DNA from: Streptomyces sp. YIM 121038
GTDB taxonomy: Bacteria > Actinomycetota > Actinomycetes > Streptomycetales > Streptomycetaceae
Length of the DNA: 64,000 nucleotides
NCBI RefSeq assembly: GCF_006088715.1
Contig: NZ_CP030772.1
Span: 1 to 64,000, forward strand
Direction of reading: 5' to 3'
A model generated the notes under the pieces. That model saw only the letters and a program-made list of their open reading frames with translations, was not told the origin of the DNA and made no database searches. The number at the start of each line of letters is the position of its first letter. Positions within the stretch are counted from its first letter, which is position 1. Positions 63,873 to 64,000 of the stretch are shown here, in pieces. The position numbers were made by a program, and so were the translations under genes.

Positions 63873-64000
63873 GTGCCTCCGAGGAAGACCTCGTCGGCCG
63901 CTCCTACACACGCGCCCGTCGCCACCCCCTGGTCATCGGGAAACTGCCCGGCGCCGGACGGCTGCCCGGCGGCCCGTACACGATCACCCAGATCGTCACC
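63869..64000 (+). CDS. Start of a TcpE/PrgI-like transfer protein, cut by the window edge
   Basis: GTG 63869 overlaps the preceding stop (GTGA). The 44 visible residues include RRHPLVIGKLPGAGRLPGGP and YTITQIV, which recalls the start of TcpE/PrgI-type proteins in actinobacterial conjugation clusters. The call rests on a short stretch and the operon. Confidence 0.5.
   Translation, partial: MSASEEDLVGRSYTRARRHPLVIGKLPGAGRLPGGPYTITQIVT

Noticed and set aside
1..64000. tRNA or rRNA genes
   Set aside because: I found no cloverleaf with a GTTCGA-type T-arm and no rRNA-like stretch by eye; a tRNA scan would be decisive.

Overview
The window reads as high-GC actinobacterial DNA, most likely a Streptomyces linear plasmid or linear-chromosome arm. 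Almost every gene uses GC-rich third codon positions with GTG and TTG starts. The lineage markers are an SsgA-like sporulation protein, a WhiB-like protein, a Tap-like plus Tpg-like telomere-replication pair and a DUF2637 plasmid-spread protein. I favour a linear plasmid because telomere, conjugation and candidate replication-origin functions occur together. No telomere end is inside the window.

Region by region. 1-13.3 kb holds a second, partial Tpg-like gene, a large SF2 helicase with helicase-associated repeats, a PD-(D/E)XK nuclease-like protein, several small plasmid genes, an AAC(3)-type acetyltransferase, a STAND NTPase with TPR repeats, and a decayed second copy of the helicase 3' half. 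13.6-18.5 kb is a translationally coupled operon of two paralogous membrane histidine kinases and one NarL-type response regulator. 18.9-24.7 kb is a Tn7/Tn5053-like element with a DDE transposase, two intact AAA+ ATPases, a third damaged one and an unrecognised 486-residue protein. 24.8-33.1 kb starts with a truncated ParA-like gene. It continues as about 7.6 kb of extremely GC-rich, T-depleted mosaic repeats with only three small embedded genes.

33.9-48.0 kb is a gene-dense accessory segment. Four copies of one promoter (TTGCGY, 17 bp, TAGAGT or TATGGT, with conserved flank and spacer) drive separate transcription units: a leaderless mini-ORF with small genes, an RNA ligase, a membrane-protein operon, and an SsgA/VWA/lipoprotein operon on the minus strand. 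The tap-like and tpg-like genes lie inside this segment, next to phased direct repeats. A cluster of ten short dyads (GGTGA-type) fills 43.1-44.3 kb.

48.2-64 kb is the transfer and maintenance module. On the minus strand a WhiB-led operon runs down to a DUF2637 protein, small membrane proteins and a TraB/FtsK-type DNA translocase. It is divergent from a GntR-type regulator across a dyad-rich control region. On the plus strand, a winged-helix protein that may be the replication initiator is followed by a 1-kb iteron-rich stretch (CCCCTTGTCC and GTGCGC repeats), the best origin candidate. A second transfer cluster begins there (TcpC-like and small membrane proteins) and runs off the right edge.

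Several genes carry single-base frame breaks (5.94, 19.57, 29.90 and 36.6 kb). These may be true decay or sequencing errors.
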